From assembly GCA_029547745.1 (NCBI GenBank), contig JAKPOQ010000034.1, positions 1 through 47,748 of the forward strand: 47,748 nt of DNA, read 5' to 3'. How positions within the stretch are numbered: the first letter of the stretch is position 1; each line of letters begins with the position of its first letter. This document shows positions 47,400 to 47,748 of this stretch, piece by piece. Origin of the DNA: Actinomycetes bacterium (lineage in GTDB: Bacteria; Actinomycetota; Thermoleophilia; UBA2241). The translations under genes were made by a program, and so were the position numbers. The notes under the pieces were generated by a model that was not told the origin of the DNA, did no database searches, and was given only the letters and a program-made list of their open reading frames with translations.

Positions 47400-47748
47400 A
47401 TGCCCGGGATGAAGAAGCAGGGGAAGAAGGGCGCGACCCCGCCGGCGCCGCGGCCGTTCCGTGTCGGGCGCTGGGGCCGCTTCTGGTCGCTCGAGCCGAT
47501 CCACGGCGACGAGCGCTCCTATCTGACGGCCAAGGGCAGCGTGCCGTTCGCGCTCGACGACCTCGTGCTCGCCGTGCCGGCAAGTGGCGACCGTCTGCGC
47601 GTGACCGAGGTGCTTGGGCCGTCGGACAGTCTCGAGGCGGCGCTCAAGGCGTTGCTGTACGCCGCCGGTGTGCGCCAGGGGTTCGGGCGCGAGGTGCTGG
47701 AGGAGGCGGGCGCGGTCGCGGCGCGCGGCGCGCGCCGCGACCGCGCCC
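47400..47748 (+). CDS. RNase R-like (RNB family) protein, 3' end outside window
   Basis: The first 116 residues are visible and the frame runs off the window. A basic start (MKKQGKKG) leads into WGRFWSLEPIHGDERSYLTA and LDDLVLAVPASGDRLRVTEV. The section LGPSDSLEAALKALLYAAGV and what follows resemble the N-terminal part of RNase II/R proteins, which has a cold-shock-like region and then a linker (LERGLxxxF pattern, here LLYAAGVRQGFGREV) before the RNB catalytic domain. That domain is not in view, so the call is moderate. ATG 47400 is taken and 47409 is possible. It follows ctpA, a gene order that often leads to rnr and smpB. Confidence 0.6.
   Translation, partial: MPGMKKQGKKGATPPAPRPFRVGRWGRFWSLEPIHGDERSYLTAKGSVPFALDDLVLAVPASGDRLRVTEVLGPSDSLEAALKALLYAAGVRQGFGREVLEEAGAVAARGARRDRA

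Overview
This 47.7 kb window is high-GC, densely coded chromosomal DNA. The gene families and gene orders suggest an actinobacterial lineage, perhaps a deep or environmental one: ftsE-ftsX-M23 peptidase-ctpA-RNase R, two primary-type sigma factors in tandem, tRNAs with encoded CCA, and promoters of TTGNNN-16-TANNNT type with frequent leaderless starts. No 16S gene is present, so this is inference.

Layout. 1-2 kb: the end of one RpoD-type sigma factor and a complete second one, nearly identical over regions 2-3. 2.2-3.6 kb: a B12-binding/radical-SAM-like protein that lacks one cluster cysteine. 3.85-8.6 kb: tRNA-Asn, then an IS3-family element with an IS21-family element inserted in its transposase gene, then a ribbon-helix-helix/PIN toxin-antitoxin pair cut off from its likely operator by the IS3 element. 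8.8-9.9 kb: a PflA/AmmeMemoRadiSam-type radical SAM protein.

10.2-18.4 kb is the metabolic core. Divergent from a DUF3870 gene lie the two subunits of a CoA-transferase. On the other side is an operon of acyl-CoA dehydrogenase, FixC/ETF-QO-like flavoprotein, FixX ferredoxin, a PurO-like IMP cyclohydrolase homologue, and both ETF subunits (FixA, FixB). Together these would activate an acid to its CoA ester, dehydrogenate it and pass electrons through ETF to quinone or ferredoxin. The CoA-transferase operon and the dehydrogenase operon share the same promoter, the same early transcribed sequence and the same 3' leader hairpin. This looks like one regulatory leader used twice and is the best candidate here for an undescribed system. 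A glycine-amidinotransferase-like gene follows, facing the operon.

20-24.8 kb: a tRNA (CAT anticodon) starts an accessory, defence-like stretch. It holds an AbiEi-like antitoxin with its operator, an HsdM remnant, an overlapping adenine methyltransferase/putative restriction endonuclease pair, and a small membrane protein. 25-29.4 kb: a PhzF-type isomerase, a DHA2-type MFS exporter, and a Nif3-RNase HI fusion divergent from the exporter. 29.4-34.7 kb: tRNA-Gly, tRNA-Cys, an aldo/keto reductase, a GH65 phosphorylase-like enzyme, a remnant of a caspase/legumain-like protein with an EF-hand, and a TetR regulator. 35-41 kb: a CocE-type hydrolase, a membrane-anchored family-5 solute-binding protein, a DUF3237 protein and an S9 peptidase, suggesting peptide or ester use. 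41-47.7 kb: an EamA transporter, a nitroreductase, FtsE, FtsX, a LytM peptidase, a CtpA peptidase and the start of an RNase R-like protein.
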